Positions 44,423 through 55,264 of a stretch of DNA of 64,000 bases are shown piece after piece (positions within the stretch are counted from its first letter, which is position 1; every line of letters begins with the position of its first letter). The stretch spans positions 1 through 64,000 of the forward strand of contig CAZIAK010000020.1 in the NCBI GenBank assembly GCA_964537035.1, read 5' to 3'. The position numbers and the translations under genes are program-made. The notes under the pieces were generated by a model. It had not been told where the DNA came from. It worked only from the letters and a program-made list of their open reading frames with translations, and made no database searches. This DNA is from CAZIAK01 sp964537035 (GTDB taxonomy: Bacteria > Planctomycetota > B15-G4).

Positions 44423-46957
44423 TCAGCAGTCCTTGGCGCAGGATCCGCAACCACCGTCTGCAATCCGGGAGTTCTTCTGCCGGGCCAGAGAGCCCAGCAG
44501 TTCGGCGAGTTCGGCGGCTATGAGCGGCTTGCCGAGATGGCCGTCCATGCCCGCTTCGAGGCAGCGCTGTCGCTCGGCCTTCAACACGTGAGCGCTCAGG
44601 GCGATGATCGGCACGGGCGCTGAGCCCGCCGCTTGCTCTGCGGCGCGAATGCGTCGGGTGGCCTCCAGGCCATCCATGCGAGGCATCTGCACATCCATGA
44701 AGATCACGTCGTAGCTTCCTGTCGCCGCGTGGGCCACAGCCTCCTCGCCGTCCGCCGCCACCTCCACCTGACAACCATGGCGACCGAGCAGCAGGCCGCA
44801 GACTCTCTGGTTCACCGGGTTGTCTTCTACCAACAGCACCGACAGCTCGTGTTGCCTGTGCTCGTTCTCGGATGGGCCCCGTTGAGGGTCGGCTGAGACC
44901 AGCCCCCAGGTGCGTTCGAGCGCACTGCGCAAGCTGTCCTGGCGCACTGGCTTGGACAGGCTCCCAGCGATGAGGCCGTCGCTTGACTCAGCGGCAGCGG
45001 AGTCTCTCGCCGACGACAACAGCAGCACAGGCGATGCCAGCCACGAGGGATGCTCGCGGAGCGACCGGGCCAGCTCCAGGCCTCCCATGCCTGGCATCTG
45101 CTGATCAACAAGGGCCACATCCCAATGCCTCACGTCCAGATGATCGAGCAAGGTCAGCGCCCGTGGCCCAGACCTCACCTCGTGGACCTTGCACCCCCAG
45201 CCTTCAAGCGTGCGCCGCAGCAGAGCGCGGCGAGTCCGGTTGCCATCGGCGAGCAACACGCGCCGGTCCCTTATGGACGGACGTTCCTTGACCGCACGCA
45301 AATCACTCGTCTCTGCAAGATCCATGGCCAAGGTGACGGAGAAGGTGCTGCCCTGGCCCGGCTCGCTGGTCACCCCCAGAGACCCGCCCATCAACTCGCT
45401 GAGCTGGCGGCAGATCGAGAGCCCCAGCCCCGTCCCTCCGAAGTGGCGTGTCGTGGATTCGTCGGCCTGGGCGAAGGCATCGAAGATCGCATCCTGACGC
45501 TGGGGCGGGATGCCGATGCCCGTGTCTCGCACGCTGAAACGGACGATGACCGTGTCACCCGCCATGCGTTCCCGCGACACCGACAGCACGACCTCGCCTC
45601 GTTCGGTGAACTTGATCCCGTTGCTGCCCAGATTCGTGAGCACCTGGCGGAGTCGCACCGGGTCACCCTTCACGACCCGGGGCAGCTCAGGGCCGACATC
45701 GACCACCAGCTCAAGACCCTTGCGCTGAGCCTGGTGGACGAGCAACTCACCCACGTCTTCGAGTGTCTGCCGCAAGTCCACGGGGACGGACTCGATGGTC
45801 ATCCCACCCGCCTCGATCTTGCTCACGTCCAGGATGTCGTTGAGGATGCACAGCAGCGTCTCCGCGCTGCTCCGGACCGTGCCCAGCATGTCGCTCTGGG
45901 TGTCATCCAACGGCGTGTCCCCCAGCAACTCGACCATGCCCAGGATGCCGTTCATGGGCGTCCTGATCTCGTGGCTCATGTTGGCCAAGAATGCCGCCTT
46001 TGCCTGAGCGGTCTGCAGGGCTTCTTCACGAGCTCGCAGCAGCTCAACCCGGGCTTGCTCCCGTGCCATCGCCAAGGCCAGCAGCTCGCCCACCCGACCG
46101 AGCAACTCGAACCGGGCAGCGCCGCGATTGGGAAACGGATCGGTGTAGAGGAAGAGCACACCATGGACCACGCCGTCCGCCACCGCAGGCACGATGTAGT
46201 GCCCGTGGGCCGCCATGCCTTCGAAGCGATGCTCGTGCCGGGCATCGGCGAAGCAATCGTCCGAGATGATGATCTCGCCAGACTCGGCCGCACGCCCGCA
46301 CAGACACGCACCCAGGGGGACGCGCTGCTCTCGGGCCAGAAATTCATCGGTGTAGCTCCCGTGGTGGGCGAACATCTCGAGCTCACCGGCGTCGCTGTTC
46401 AGCGAGAAGAAGCCCACCTTGTCCTGCCAAGCGGCGCCGGCCATGGAGGCCACGGTGCTGACAACGTTCTGGATGCGATCCTGCAGCGGCCGGTCCTCGG
46501 CCATGAGCCGGGCCACCACCGCTCGCATCTCGGCGGCCTCGAGAGAATGGGCTTCCTCCTCTTCTTGGGCCACGACCTCCGTGATGTCCCGCTGCACGGA
46601 AACAAAGCCCGTGATCTCACCCTGCTCCCCCAACATGGGTGTGATCGTGGCAGACGACCACCAGGTCTCCGAACCCTCCGCCACCACCCTGCGATTGAGG
46701 AAGCGCCCGGTCCAGCTGTGCCCTTCTGCCAGAGCCTCCCGCAGCTCGGTGTAGGTCTCCCGAGGGGTCTCGCCGCTGGCCAGGATCTTCGGGTTGCGAC
46801 CGACCACTGCCTCCAGCGTCAGGCCGGTCAGCAAGCTGAAGCCCCGGTTGACGCTGACGATGCGGCAATCACGATCGGTGACCACCACAGCCTCGGGAAT
46901 AGCATCCAGGATGGCCTGGGATCTCGCAAACGGTTCGTTACGAAATGACTGTTCCAT
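44423..46957 (-). CDS. Hybrid histidine kinase with PAS, GAF and two receiver domains
   Basis: 844 residues, no membrane helix. Domain order: PAS (about 10-130), GAF (about 150-310), HisKA with H-box FLANMSHEIRTPMNG, HATPase (SNGIKFTERG, DTGIGIP, GGTGLGLSI), then two receivers. The first receiver has VALVDQQMPGMGG and LSKPV; the second has LLVEDNPVNQ, IFMDVQMPRMDG and LGKPL. The protein ends in a Cys-rich tail, GGCGSCAKDC. The ATG at 46957 is preceded by GAGGGG. No separate output regulator is adjacent. It faces the exported protein gene with a 9-bp gap and is divergent from the ankyrin gene. Confidence 0.94.
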   Translation of the reverse strand: MEQSFRNEPFARSQAILDAIPEAVVVTDRDCRIVSVNRGFSLLTGLTLEAVVGRNPKILASGETPRETYTELREALAEGHSWTGRFLNRRVVAEGSETWWSSATITPMLGEQGEITGFVSVQRDITEVVAQEEEEAHSLEAAEMRAVVARLMAEDRPLQDRIQNVVSTVASMAGAAWQDKVGFFSLNSDAGELEMFAHHGSYTDEFLAREQRVPLGACLCGRAAESGEIIISDDCFADARHEHRFEGMAAHGHYIVPAVADGVVHGVLFLYTDPFPNRGAARFELLGRVGELLALAMAREQARVELLRAREEALQTAQAKAAFLANMSHEIRTPMNGILGMVELLGDTPLDDTQSDMLGTVRSSAETLLCILNDILDVSKIEAGGMTIESVPVDLRQTLEDVGELLVHQAQRKGLELVVDVGPELPRVVKGDPVRLRQVLTNLGSNGIKFTERGEVVLSVSRERMAGDTVIVRFSVRDTGIGIPPQRQDAIFDAFAQADESTTRHFGGTGLGLSICRQLSELMGGSLGVTSEPGQGSTFSVTLAMDLAETSDLRAVKERPSIRDRRVLLADGNRTRRALLRRTLEGWGCKVHEVRSGPRALTLLDHLDVRHWDVALVDQQMPGMGGLELARSLREHPSWLASPVLLLSSARDSAAAESSDGLIAGSLSKPVRQDSLRSALERTWGLVSADPQRGPSENEHRQHELSVLLVEDNPVNQRVCGLLLGRHGCQVEVAADGEEAVAHAATGSYDVIFMDVQMPRMDGLEATRRIRAAEQAAGSAPVPIIALSAHVLKAERQRCLEAGMDGHLGKPLIAAELAELLGSLARQKNSRIADGGCGSCAKDC

Positions 46958-47053
46958 AAAAATCCCCTCGGCTGACACGACCGCCCGTCTTGAGTACGGT
47001 TGCGAATCCACTCCCATCGCTGCCCTGCGGGGCTTTCTCTGCGGAAAACCACC

Positions 47054-48412
47054 ATGGCGCCTGAACTTCCCGAGATCCTCGCCTTCTGTCGCGCAGCCCA
47101 CTCCGGGGACGTGATGGATGCCGAGGAGCTTCTGGACCTCCACCCCGATCTCGAAGGCCACGTGGCCGTGGCGGCCATGCTCGGTGACGATGAGCCCCTG
47201 GCCTCCCTGCTGGCCGAGAACCCCGAGGCAGCCTGCCTGGAGCTGCGCCCGGGCCTCACGCCTCTCTTCTTGGCCTGCCTCTCCCAGTACGGAGGCGTGG
47301 ACGAAGACTGGGCCGAGCGCTGGCTGCGGTCCATTCAGTTGCTGCTCGACCACGGCGCCGTCGTCGACCTGGGCCCCGCAGACCCCAATCTCCTGGGCGG
47401 GCAATCCAGCCCCTTGGTCGCGGCCATCTCGGCCATGGGCCACGCTCCCCTGTGCGAGTTGCTCCTGTCTGCGGGGGCCAACCCCAACAACCCGGCGGCC
47501 TTGGTGTCAGGCGCCGCGCAACAACGGTGGGACTGCGTCGAGCTGCTGCTTCGCCACGGCGCCGACTGGAACGGCCGCAGCGCTGACGAAGACGAGACGC
47601 CTCTCCATCGCCTGCTCGACGTTGGTGGCCTGACGCCCGAGTCCCTGCAGCGCATCCTTCTTGCGGGAGCCGATCCCAACCTTGGCGGCGGGGCCCTGGG
47701 CGAGACAGCCCTGCATGTGGCCACCCGACGTCGCCGGGTCGACCTGATCGCAACCCTGATCGAGAACGGAGCGGACATCCAAGGCCTGACCAAGGGCGGC
47801 ATGAGCGCCTGGCGCCACGCCATCCGCCGCGACTTCGGCGATGCCGCCGCCGAGCTGGCTCGCCTGGGCGCAGAGACTGCCACCACCCCGGCAGACGAGC
47901 TGGCCGTCGCCCTCTTGAATCAGGACATGGACCGGGCCTGGGAGCTGCTGCTGGCCCAACCCGACCTGGGCACCACCGGCCCCCCCGAAGAGCGTCGCCT
48001 GCTGCCAGACTTGGCGGCCAAGAACCACACCCAGGGCGTGCTGGCCCTTCTCGACGCGGGCTGGGAGATCGACGCCCGGGGGCTCGACGGGGGCACGGCC
48101 CTGCACAACGCCTGCTGGTTCGCCGCCGAAGACGCCGCCCGATTGCTGGTGGAGCGGGGGGCGCCTCTCGACCTCCGAGGCGATGACCACAACACCACCC
48201 CGCTGGGCTGGGTCGGGCACGGATCAGCCTTCAGCGGCGGCGCAGACGAGAACAGCGAGATCTATGCCCGATTGGCAGAGCTGCTCCTGTCTGCCGGTGC
48301 TCCACTGCCCGAGCCGGACGCCGCCCACGACAACCAGCAGCTCGCCGGGGCCGCTGAGTCTGTGCTCTCCATCCTGTCTGCCCATGGCTGGTCTCCCCCC
48401 TCCGCGCCTTGA
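47054..48412 (+). CDS. Ankyrin-repeat protein
   Basis: 452 residues without a signal peptide, made of helical repeats. Clear ankyrin units include TPLFLACLSQYGG, ELLLSAGANPNNPAAL, ELLLRHGADWN, ETALHVATRRRRVDLI and GTALHNACWFAAEDAARLL. Such proteins are protein-binding scaffolds. The ATG at 47054 is used; the frame is open upstream without ankyrin character. No partner is obvious from the neighbours. Confidence 0.87.
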   Translation: MAPELPEILAFCRAAHSGDVMDAEELLDLHPDLEGHVAVAAMLGDDEPLASLLAENPEAACLELRPGLTPLFLACLSQYGGVDEDWAERWLRSIQLLLDHGAVVDLGPADPNLLGGQSSPLVAAISAMGHAPLCELLLSAGANPNNPAALVSGAAQQRWDCVELLLRHGADWNGRSADEDETPLHRLLDVGGLTPESLQRILLAGADPNLGGGALGETALHVATRRRRVDLIATLIENGADIQGLTKGGMSAWRHAIRRDFGDAAAELARLGAETATTPADELAVALLNQDMDRAWELLLAQPDLGTTGPPEERRLLPDLAAKNHTQGVLALLDAGWEIDARGLDGGTALHNACWFAAEDAARLLVERGAPLDLRGDDHNTTPLGWVGHGSAFSGGADENSEIYARLAELLLSAGAPLPEPDAAHDNQQLAGAAESVLSILSAHGWSPPSAP

Positions 48413-48503
48413 TCCCGAGTCGTGGAGTGTTCGTGGCGTGGGTCCGGAGGGCGTTTTCCTGTGACAAGATGGCCGGGTCCCCCGCCCGATAAGGATGGCT
48501 GCC

Positions 48504-50450
48504 ATGAATACACTCAGACTCCTCTCCACCGCAGCGGCCGTCCTGGTCTGCGTCTCCATCATCGCCCCGCGCCCCCTCGCCGGCACGGTCTCCCCAGAGC
48601 TGGTCGCTGACCTCGTCGACGCGGTCCCCGCAGGGACGGCCTCTGTCTGCAGCTGGATCTCAGGTCCTGAGACGGCTCAGCTCGAAGCCGAAGTGCTCGA
48701 GGTGGTCGACGCCATCGCGGCCGCCCGCTTCGATGACTTCGTCTTCGACACCATGGGCATCATGGGCGCTCCCGAAGAGCTGGTCACCGAGCTGTCCGCC
48801 ATTCGCAACCTGTTCACGTCAGTGGGCGGCGTGGTGCCCTGGGCCGACCTTGTAGGGCATCAGCTGGTCTACGCCGAGACCGCAGCCAAGCCCTTCCTGC
48901 CCGGCGTCGACGTGCCCAGCATGATCTTCATCACCCAGCCTGAGGCGCACCGCATGGCGGCCCTCGAGTCCGGGCTGAACGGTGTGCTCGGGGCCTTCGC
49001 GGCGCGCATGGCCGGGCCGATCCGCTACGACATCGAGCGGCAGCCCGAGCTGGCCACAACGATCTACAAGCTGACCCTGCGCACCGAGCACGGTGACACC
49101 GCCATGCTGTCCGTGGCCGTACTCGACGACACGATCCTGTTCGGACTGGGCCAAGAGTACTTCGAGACTTCCCTGGCCCTGCTGCGCGGCGCGGAGCTGC
49201 CCCGGCTCACCGACAGCAATCGCTGGCACGAGGCCTTCGGCGACCTGCCCATCTACGCCGCTGGCTGCACCTACCTCGATGTCCCCCAGATGGTTCACGG
49301 GCTCGACGACCTGACGGCGCTGATCACCGACAGCACCTTCAACGGCGGTCTCTGGCAGGGCTTCCTCAACGAGACCTTCGAGCTGGCTGGAGCCATCGAC
49401 ACGGTGGCCACCACCATCGACTGCCGCGGCGATCAGCTGGTGACCGCCAGCCTGACCCGGCTGAACCCCAGCACACCGCCCCTGGTGCGCTCCGGGCTGG
49501 CACGTCCCACTTCGGGCGAGCTGCTCGAGTACGTGCCCCACGATGTGATCGCCTTCAACAGCCGAGGTGCCGTCGACCTCGATCCCGCATGGCAATGGAC
49601 CCGGGAGAAGCTCTCCAGCGAGTGGTCCGCCGGCGATGACCTGCTCTGGTTGGCCGAGCTGGCCCAGGCCACTCTCGACCTGTGGATCGACCGGGACCTG
49701 CTCTCCTGGATCGGCAGCGAGCACCTCTCCATGACCGTGCCAGGAGACACCGGCGCGGCGCCTGAGACGGTGTTCCTCAGCAAGCTGGCCGACCGGGCAG
49801 GGGCCCAGCGCTGCATCGGCCGCCTTGAGGGAGTCCTCAAGGTGCTGCTGCCTCGCCTGGTGGGCGGCGTGCAGAGCCTGCTCTCCGAAAACGAGATCGA
49901 CCTCCCCTTCGACGTGGCCATCCTGCCAGCAGAGGGTGTCTACCCCGGCCTGAAGCAGCTGCAGATCACCGTGGGGCAGCTGCCCTTGCCCACCATGACC
50001 TACGGCTTCATGGGCAACCTCTTCGTGGCCACCACCTCTGAGCGAGCCCTCGAGCGCAGCCTGGCCGTGGCCGTGGGCGAAGAGGATGGCCTGTGGGACC
50101 ACGACCTGCTGGCCGATCACATGGGCCGTAGTGACCTGTGCACGGTGAGCATGGTGCCGGTGGGACAACAGATCACCGAGACCGTGTCGGCCATCGCCGG
50201 CGCCCACACCATGGTGCGCGGCCTGCTCGGCGGCGCGGTGGCGAACGACCCTCAGGCGTCCGCGGTGCTTGACCAGGTGACGGTCCTGGTGGACCGGGTC
50301 ACGGACATCATGCTCAAGGTCGACTTCCTGGGCGATGCGGTCACCACCAGTGAAGTGCGTGAGGCCGGCATGGCTCGTTACGAGCTGACCACCCAGGCGC
50401 TGGTGGGCTTCCCCGCCCGGACCCTGTCGTCACCCATCACCCAGCGCTAA
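48504..50450 (+). CDS. Exported hypothetical protein (DUF3352-like)
   Basis: 648 residues with a signal peptide (LLSTAAAVLVCVSIIA). The rest alternates strands and helices with no enzyme motif. The overall pattern (two similar halves, VPHDVIAFNSRGAVD and late MTYGFMGNLFVATTSERAL) resembles the DUF3352 group of secreted proteins. ATG at 48504 is chosen over 48495 because AGGA lies 8 nt before it. It ends facing the cold-shock gene, with a strong hairpin between them. Confidence 0.7.
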   Translation: MNTLRLLSTAAAVLVCVSIIAPRPLAGTVSPELVADLVDAVPAGTASVCSWISGPETAQLEAEVLEVVDAIAAARFDDFVFDTMGIMGAPEELVTELSAIRNLFTSVGGVVPWADLVGHQLVYAETAAKPFLPGVDVPSMIFITQPEAHRMAALESGLNGVLGAFAARMAGPIRYDIERQPELATTIYKLTLRTEHGDTAMLSVAVLDDTILFGLGQEYFETSLALLRGAELPRLTDSNRWHEAFGDLPIYAAGCTYLDVPQMVHGLDDLTALITDSTFNGGLWQGFLNETFELAGAIDTVATTIDCRGDQLVTASLTRLNPSTPPLVRSGLARPTSGELLEYVPHDVIAFNSRGAVDLDPAWQWTREKLSSEWSAGDDLLWLAELAQATLDLWIDRDLLSWIGSEHLSMTVPGDTGAAPETVFLSKLADRAGAQRCIGRLEGVLKVLLPRLVGGVQSLLSENEIDLPFDVAILPAEGVYPGLKQLQITVGQLPLPTMTYGFMGNLFVATTSERALERSLAVAVGEEDGLWDHDLLADHMGRSDLCTVSMVPVGQQITETVSAIAGAHTMVRGLLGGAVANDPQASAVLDQVTVLVDRVTDIMLKVDFLGDAVTTSEVREAGMARYELTTQALVGFPARTLSSPITQR

Positions 50451-50520
50451 CCCGCAGGTCGGCATCCCAACGTTGCGCTGGGCTGCCAGGGATACTGAGC
50501 CTGGCTGCCCCTGAAACGCA

Positions 50521-50556
50521 GCAGGGCTGCTCCGAGAAGACTCGGAACAGCCCTGC
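50521..50556. terminator. Strong hairpin between convergent genes
   Basis: A 16-bp stem with a single C/A mismatch and an AAGA loop (left arm 50521-50536, right arm 50541-50556). It lies between the stop of the 48504-50450 gene and the stop of the cold-shock gene, so it probably terminates from both sides. No long T-run flanks it. Confidence 0.75.
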
Positions 50557-50587
50557 GTACTCCCGCAGATGAAGGCGGGATCAGTGG

Positions 50588-50794
50588 TCAGAGCTTGACG
50601 ACGTTCTCAGCCGCGGGGCCCTTCTTGCCTTCGACCACGTCGTACTCCACCCGATCGCCTTCGGCGAGGGAGCGGAAGCCATCAGCCTTGATGGCAGACT
50701 GGTGGACAAAGCAATCGTCACCACCGCCTTCGGGAGCGATGAAACCGAAGCCCTTGGTGTCGTTGAACCACTTCACTGTTCCTGTGCTACGCAT
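50588..50794 (-). CDS. Cold-shock domain protein (CspA family)
   Basis: 68 residues, full-length single cold-shock domain. RNP-1 is KGFGFI and RNP-2 is CFVHQSAI. CspA proteins bind single-stranded RNA and melt secondary structure. The N-terminus (MRSTGTVKWFNDTKGFG) is standard, and GGACAGG precedes the start by about 10 nt. A putative promoter near 51031-51059 would give a 230-nt leader, as expected for cold-shock mRNAs. Confidence 0.96.
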   Translation of the reverse strand: MRSTGTVKWFNDTKGFGFIAPEGGGDDCFVHQSAIKADGFRSLAEGDRVEYDVVEGKKGPAAENVVKL

Positions 50795-51030
50795 ACTTTT
50801 TTACCTGTCCTGTGCGTCTGCCGAGTGATGTTCTGCCGGCAGAAGCGATCTTCGTGGAATGACGCCTCCACTGTCGGCGGTCTGGCTCGCCGAGCCTCGA
50901 CCCTTGCGGGACGACCACTCGCCGAAGCAGACGTTTTGCTCGCCCCCCAATGAACTCGGACCCTGTTGGGACCGGCCCCGAAGAACCAAGCACTGGGGCG
51001 ACCACACTGGCCACCCCTACATTGACCGGA

Positions 51031-51059
51031 ATTCTGACGATGGCCCCCTCCTGAGTCAA
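51031..51059 (-). promoter_or_regulatory. Candidate promoter of the cold-shock gene
   Basis: On the minus strand TTGACT (51054-51059), a 17-bp spacer, and CAGAAT (51031-51036). This would start transcription near 51024 and leave a long untranslated leader of about 230 nt before the ATG at 50794. The 439-bp gap 50795-51233 holds nothing else I can support. Confidence 0.45.
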
Positions 51060-51233
51060 CACATCAGTTGAGGCGCGACCCGGCGGTCGGGGCCATGCGC
51101 TGAGGCCAGGCTCTCTTCTCGGACGAGCACCCAGCAGTCCCACGGGGGATCTGCCGGGACGCCCGACAACTCAGAACCGGCCCGGGGCCGGCCTGGTGCG
51201 GCCTGAAAGGGGTCCTGGAGTGCCGTTCAGGGC

Positions 51234-52997
<1,764 letters not shown>

Positions 52998-53245
52998 GTG
53001 TCGATCCGGGGCGTCCCGGCCTCCTGCGATGCGTGTCTTTGAGCCTGCGAAACAGAAGCCTGAGTCTCGCAAACGAGTCCCCGGAAAGGACAGGGGAAAG
53101 CGCGCCCCGCACCGAGCGAGACCCCACCCAGCTCCAATCCGCTACACTCACTGGCTCAGGGACCTCCCAGGAGCAGGTCTGAGCGCCTCGCTCCCCGAGA
53201 ATGGTTGCTGTTCACATCCCGATCACTTCAACAAGGGAGAAGATC

Positions 53246-54214
53246 ATGCTGTCTGTCGTCCTGGCTGGAGCCCTCGCTCTGGCAGCCGCTCCCCCGGCGG
53301 ACAAGATCGTGCCCGCCCAAGGGGACCCCGCGCCCAATTTCGGTGGCACCTGGATGGGCTACGAAGACTCATCCCTCGCCCAGCTGCAAGGCAAGGTCGT
53401 CTTCATCGAATTTTGGCGAACCTGGTGAGGCCCCTGCACATCGCAGGTCCCCCATCTCAATGAGCTCTGGAAGAAGTATCGAGATCGGGGTCTTGTCGTC
53501 GTTGGCGTGACCAACGAACCCAAATCACTGGTCGAGAAGGCCATCCAGAAGAAGCACATGAAGTTCCCCGTGGCCATGGTCAAGACCAACGAGGAGCAGC
53601 CCTTCGCCATCCGCGGATTCCCCACTTCGTTTCTTGTGGACGTGGACGGGACCATTCTCTGGAAGGGTCATCCAGGCACCTTCGACAGCCAGTTTGGCAC
53701 CAAGCGACTCGAGACCTACCTGGCCAAGACCGTGTCGCTCCCCAGCCTGCCTGACGACTACATCAAGTCGGTGGCCAAGCACGTCGAGAAGCGCGCCTAT
53801 GGCAAGGCCCACAGCACCATTCTCAAGGCCATGGAGCGTGACCCGGAGAACGAGTCGCTGAAGACCTACGTCGAGAAGATCGAGAGCATCGTCGAGTTCA
53901 AGATCGCAGTCGCAGATGAGTTCCTCGACGACGGTGAGTACGGCCGGGCCATGGCCGTCTATGAACAGCTGCTCAGCCAGTTTCCAGGCGTGCCTGGTGC
54001 TGAGCTGGCCAAGCAGTCGGCGGCAGATCTGAAGAGCAACAAGGAAGCCCGAGACGAGCTGGCCGCCACAGAGAAGTGGAACTCCGTCATGAAAGACTGG
54101 CGCAAGGGCAAGTTCGACAAGGCCTTGAGCGGCGTGCGCTCCATCGCCAAGAAGTACAGCTCGACGCCCACGGGCAAACGGGCAGACGAGATGGTCTACC
54201 GACACGACGGCTGA
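53246..54214 (+). CDS. Probable selenoprotein: exported TlpA/thioredoxin-like protein with Sec at UGPC, plus helical C-terminus
   Basis: 322 residues if the TGA at 53426-53428 is read as selenocysteine (residue 61). Start: ATG after GGGAGA with 6-nt spacing, then a signal-like MLSVVLAGALALAAAPPADK. The thioredoxin segment is KVVFIEFWRTW-TGA-GPC, where relatives have FWATWCGPC, and the frame continues without other stops: VPHLNELWKKYRDRG, VVVGVTNE and the cis-Pro motif RGFPTSFLVDVDG. The C-terminal 160 residues are helical, TPR-like. Role: thiol-disulfide exchange outside the cytoplasm. A nonsense mutation or sequencing error cannot be excluded, but the TGA falls exactly on the catalytic position and 262 further codons stay open. 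No sel genes are in the window. Confidence 0.8.
53426..53459 (+). promoter_or_regulatory. Stop-codon/SECIS candidate region at the in-frame TGA
   Basis: TGA at 53426-53428, then a stem CCTGC/GCAGG (53433-53437 with 53443-53447) around a 5-nt loop ACATC, and TGAG (53426-53429) able to pair with CTCA (53456-53459). A structure here is expected for a bacterial SECIS, but the loop starts only 9 nt after the TGA, closer than in E. coli fdhF, so the match is imperfect. A competing stem pairs 53420-53424 with 53444-53448. Confidence 0.35.
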
Positions 54215-54245
54215 ACGTCACACCATTCACCTGTGCAATGAAAAC

Positions 54246-54279
54246 GCCGCCGCCCTCTCCCCCGGGAGAGGACGGCGGC
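54246..54279. terminator. Bidirectional terminator between convergent genes
   Basis: Left arm GCCGCCG-C-CCTCTCC, loop CCCG, right arm GGAGAGG-A-CGGCGGC: 14 paired bases with one mismatch. AAAA flanks the left side (TTTT on the minus strand) and TGTCTTT the right side, so it can stop transcripts from both the selenoprotein gene and the small ORF at 54311-54415. Confidence 0.85.
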
Positions 54280-54310
54280 TGTCTTTCGGGAACGCCTGGT
54301 CAGGTCTTGG

Positions 54311-54415
54311 TCAGCCGAAGAGACCTAGCAGGTCGAGCAGCATCAAGCTGCCCACCACGACCACCAGCACCGTCAGCCGCTGAGCCATCAAGGCCTGCAA
54401 CTCTTCACCGTCCAT
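54311..54415 (-). CDS. Small membrane protein, 34 residues
   Basis: The translation is one short polar start (MDGEELQALMAQR) followed by a single hydrophobic segment (LTVLVVVVGSLMLLDLLGLFG), a one-helix membrane peptide. GAGG precedes the ATG by about 10 nt, and the bidirectional terminator at 54246-54279 gives it a proper 3' end. It is missed by ordinary length cut-offs. No family can be named. The remaining bases up to 54533 show no further gene. Confidence 0.5.
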   Translation of the reverse strand: MDGEELQALMAQRLTVLVVVVGSLMLLDLLGLFG

Positions 54416-54533
54416 GGATCTTGCCTCAAGGTGAGTTGTCCCACAGCCCAGGAAGAGGCCCCTGGCCAGCCCCAGATACACCCCACCGCAAATCCGTGTA
54501 CCCGCGGCCAGGGGTCGTTAGACTGACGCGCAG

Positions 54534-55160
54534 ATGGTGAATAGTCTTGCGTGCCGAGAACGCCCCGTGTCCACGAGAACGCGAGCTACACGAACCAACG
54601 ATCTGGCCCTGCGCTGCCAGGCACTGCTGCAGGCTGTCAGAGACGGGCAAGACGACGCCTGGGCGAACATGCTCGACGAGTTCGGCGGGCTGGTGTTCTC
54701 AGTGGCTCACGACGCCGGCCTCCGGGGCGCGGACGCAGAAGACGCCTACCAGACCACCTGGCTGGCTCTCCATCGCTCCCTGCCCAGCATTCGAGAACCA
54801 GGCGCCCTGGTGGCCTGGATCAGCACCACGGCCCGCAGAGAATCGTGGCGGCTGTCCAAACGACGCCGGGGCCAGACCGACCTCGAGCCTTTCCTGGAGC
54901 AGGCCGCCGATCAGACAGTCGACGCCAACCCCCTCGATGAAATGCAGCGCCTTGAGCAGCAGCAAGCTGTCCGCCAGGGCCTGGCCACCCTCGACGAACG
55001 GTGCCAAGACCTGCTGAACCGACTGTTCTTCGCGCCCGAATCCCCTCGCTACGAAGACGTGGCCACAGCCATGAAGATGAAGACAGGCAGCGTGGGACCG
55101 ACCCGCATTCGCTGCCTCTCGAAGCTGGCCCACTGGCTCGAAACCAATGGCTCGCCCTGA
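54534..55160 (+). CDS. ECF-type sigma-70 factor
   Basis: 208 residues. The sigma-2 region (GLRGADAEDAYQTTWLALHRSL and AWISTTARRESW) and sigma-4 region (LDERCQDLLNRLFF, then YEDVATAMKMKTGSVGPTRIR) are complete; no sigma-3 lies between them. The ATG at 54534 lacks a ribosome-binding site; a GTG at 54567 is an alternative. The next genes on the strand are a possible anti-sigma factor and a TPR-CHAT protease, so this sigma is probably the output of that locus. Confidence 0.92.
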   Translation: MVNSLACRERPVSTRTRATRTNDLALRCQALLQAVRDGQDDAWANMLDEFGGLVFSVAHDAGLRGADAEDAYQTTWLALHRSLPSIREPGALVAWISTTARRESWRLSKRRRGQTDLEPFLEQAADQTVDANPLDEMQRLEQQQAVRQGLATLDERCQDLLNRLFFAPESPRYEDVATAMKMKTGSVGPTRIRCLSKLAHWLETNGSP

Positions 55161-55264
55161 GCTGATCTGAGAACCTTGTATCGCCAGGGGGCCTGCCTCC
55201 TCCTGCAGGCACACAGGTCGTCCATGCACCCAGCCGGTGCGTCCCCATTCCAGAGGTCGAGATC

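Noticed and set aside
45050..46948. Long open frame on the plus strand opposite the hybrid kinase
   Set aside because: It mirrors the kinase codons. The minus strand has complete PAS, kinase and receiver motifs and a ribosome-binding site.
50787..51143. 118-residue minus-strand open frame covering the cold-shock leader
   Set aside because: Arg/Gly-rich with no ribosome-binding site or domain. It overlaps the cold-shock start and looks like chance.
53201..53428. A short gene ending at TGA 53426, with a second unrelated gene starting after it at 53507
   Set aside because: The thioredoxin active site is cut exactly between these two frames and the same frame continues. A single gene with Sec at the TGA explains both pieces better than two genes or a pseudogene.
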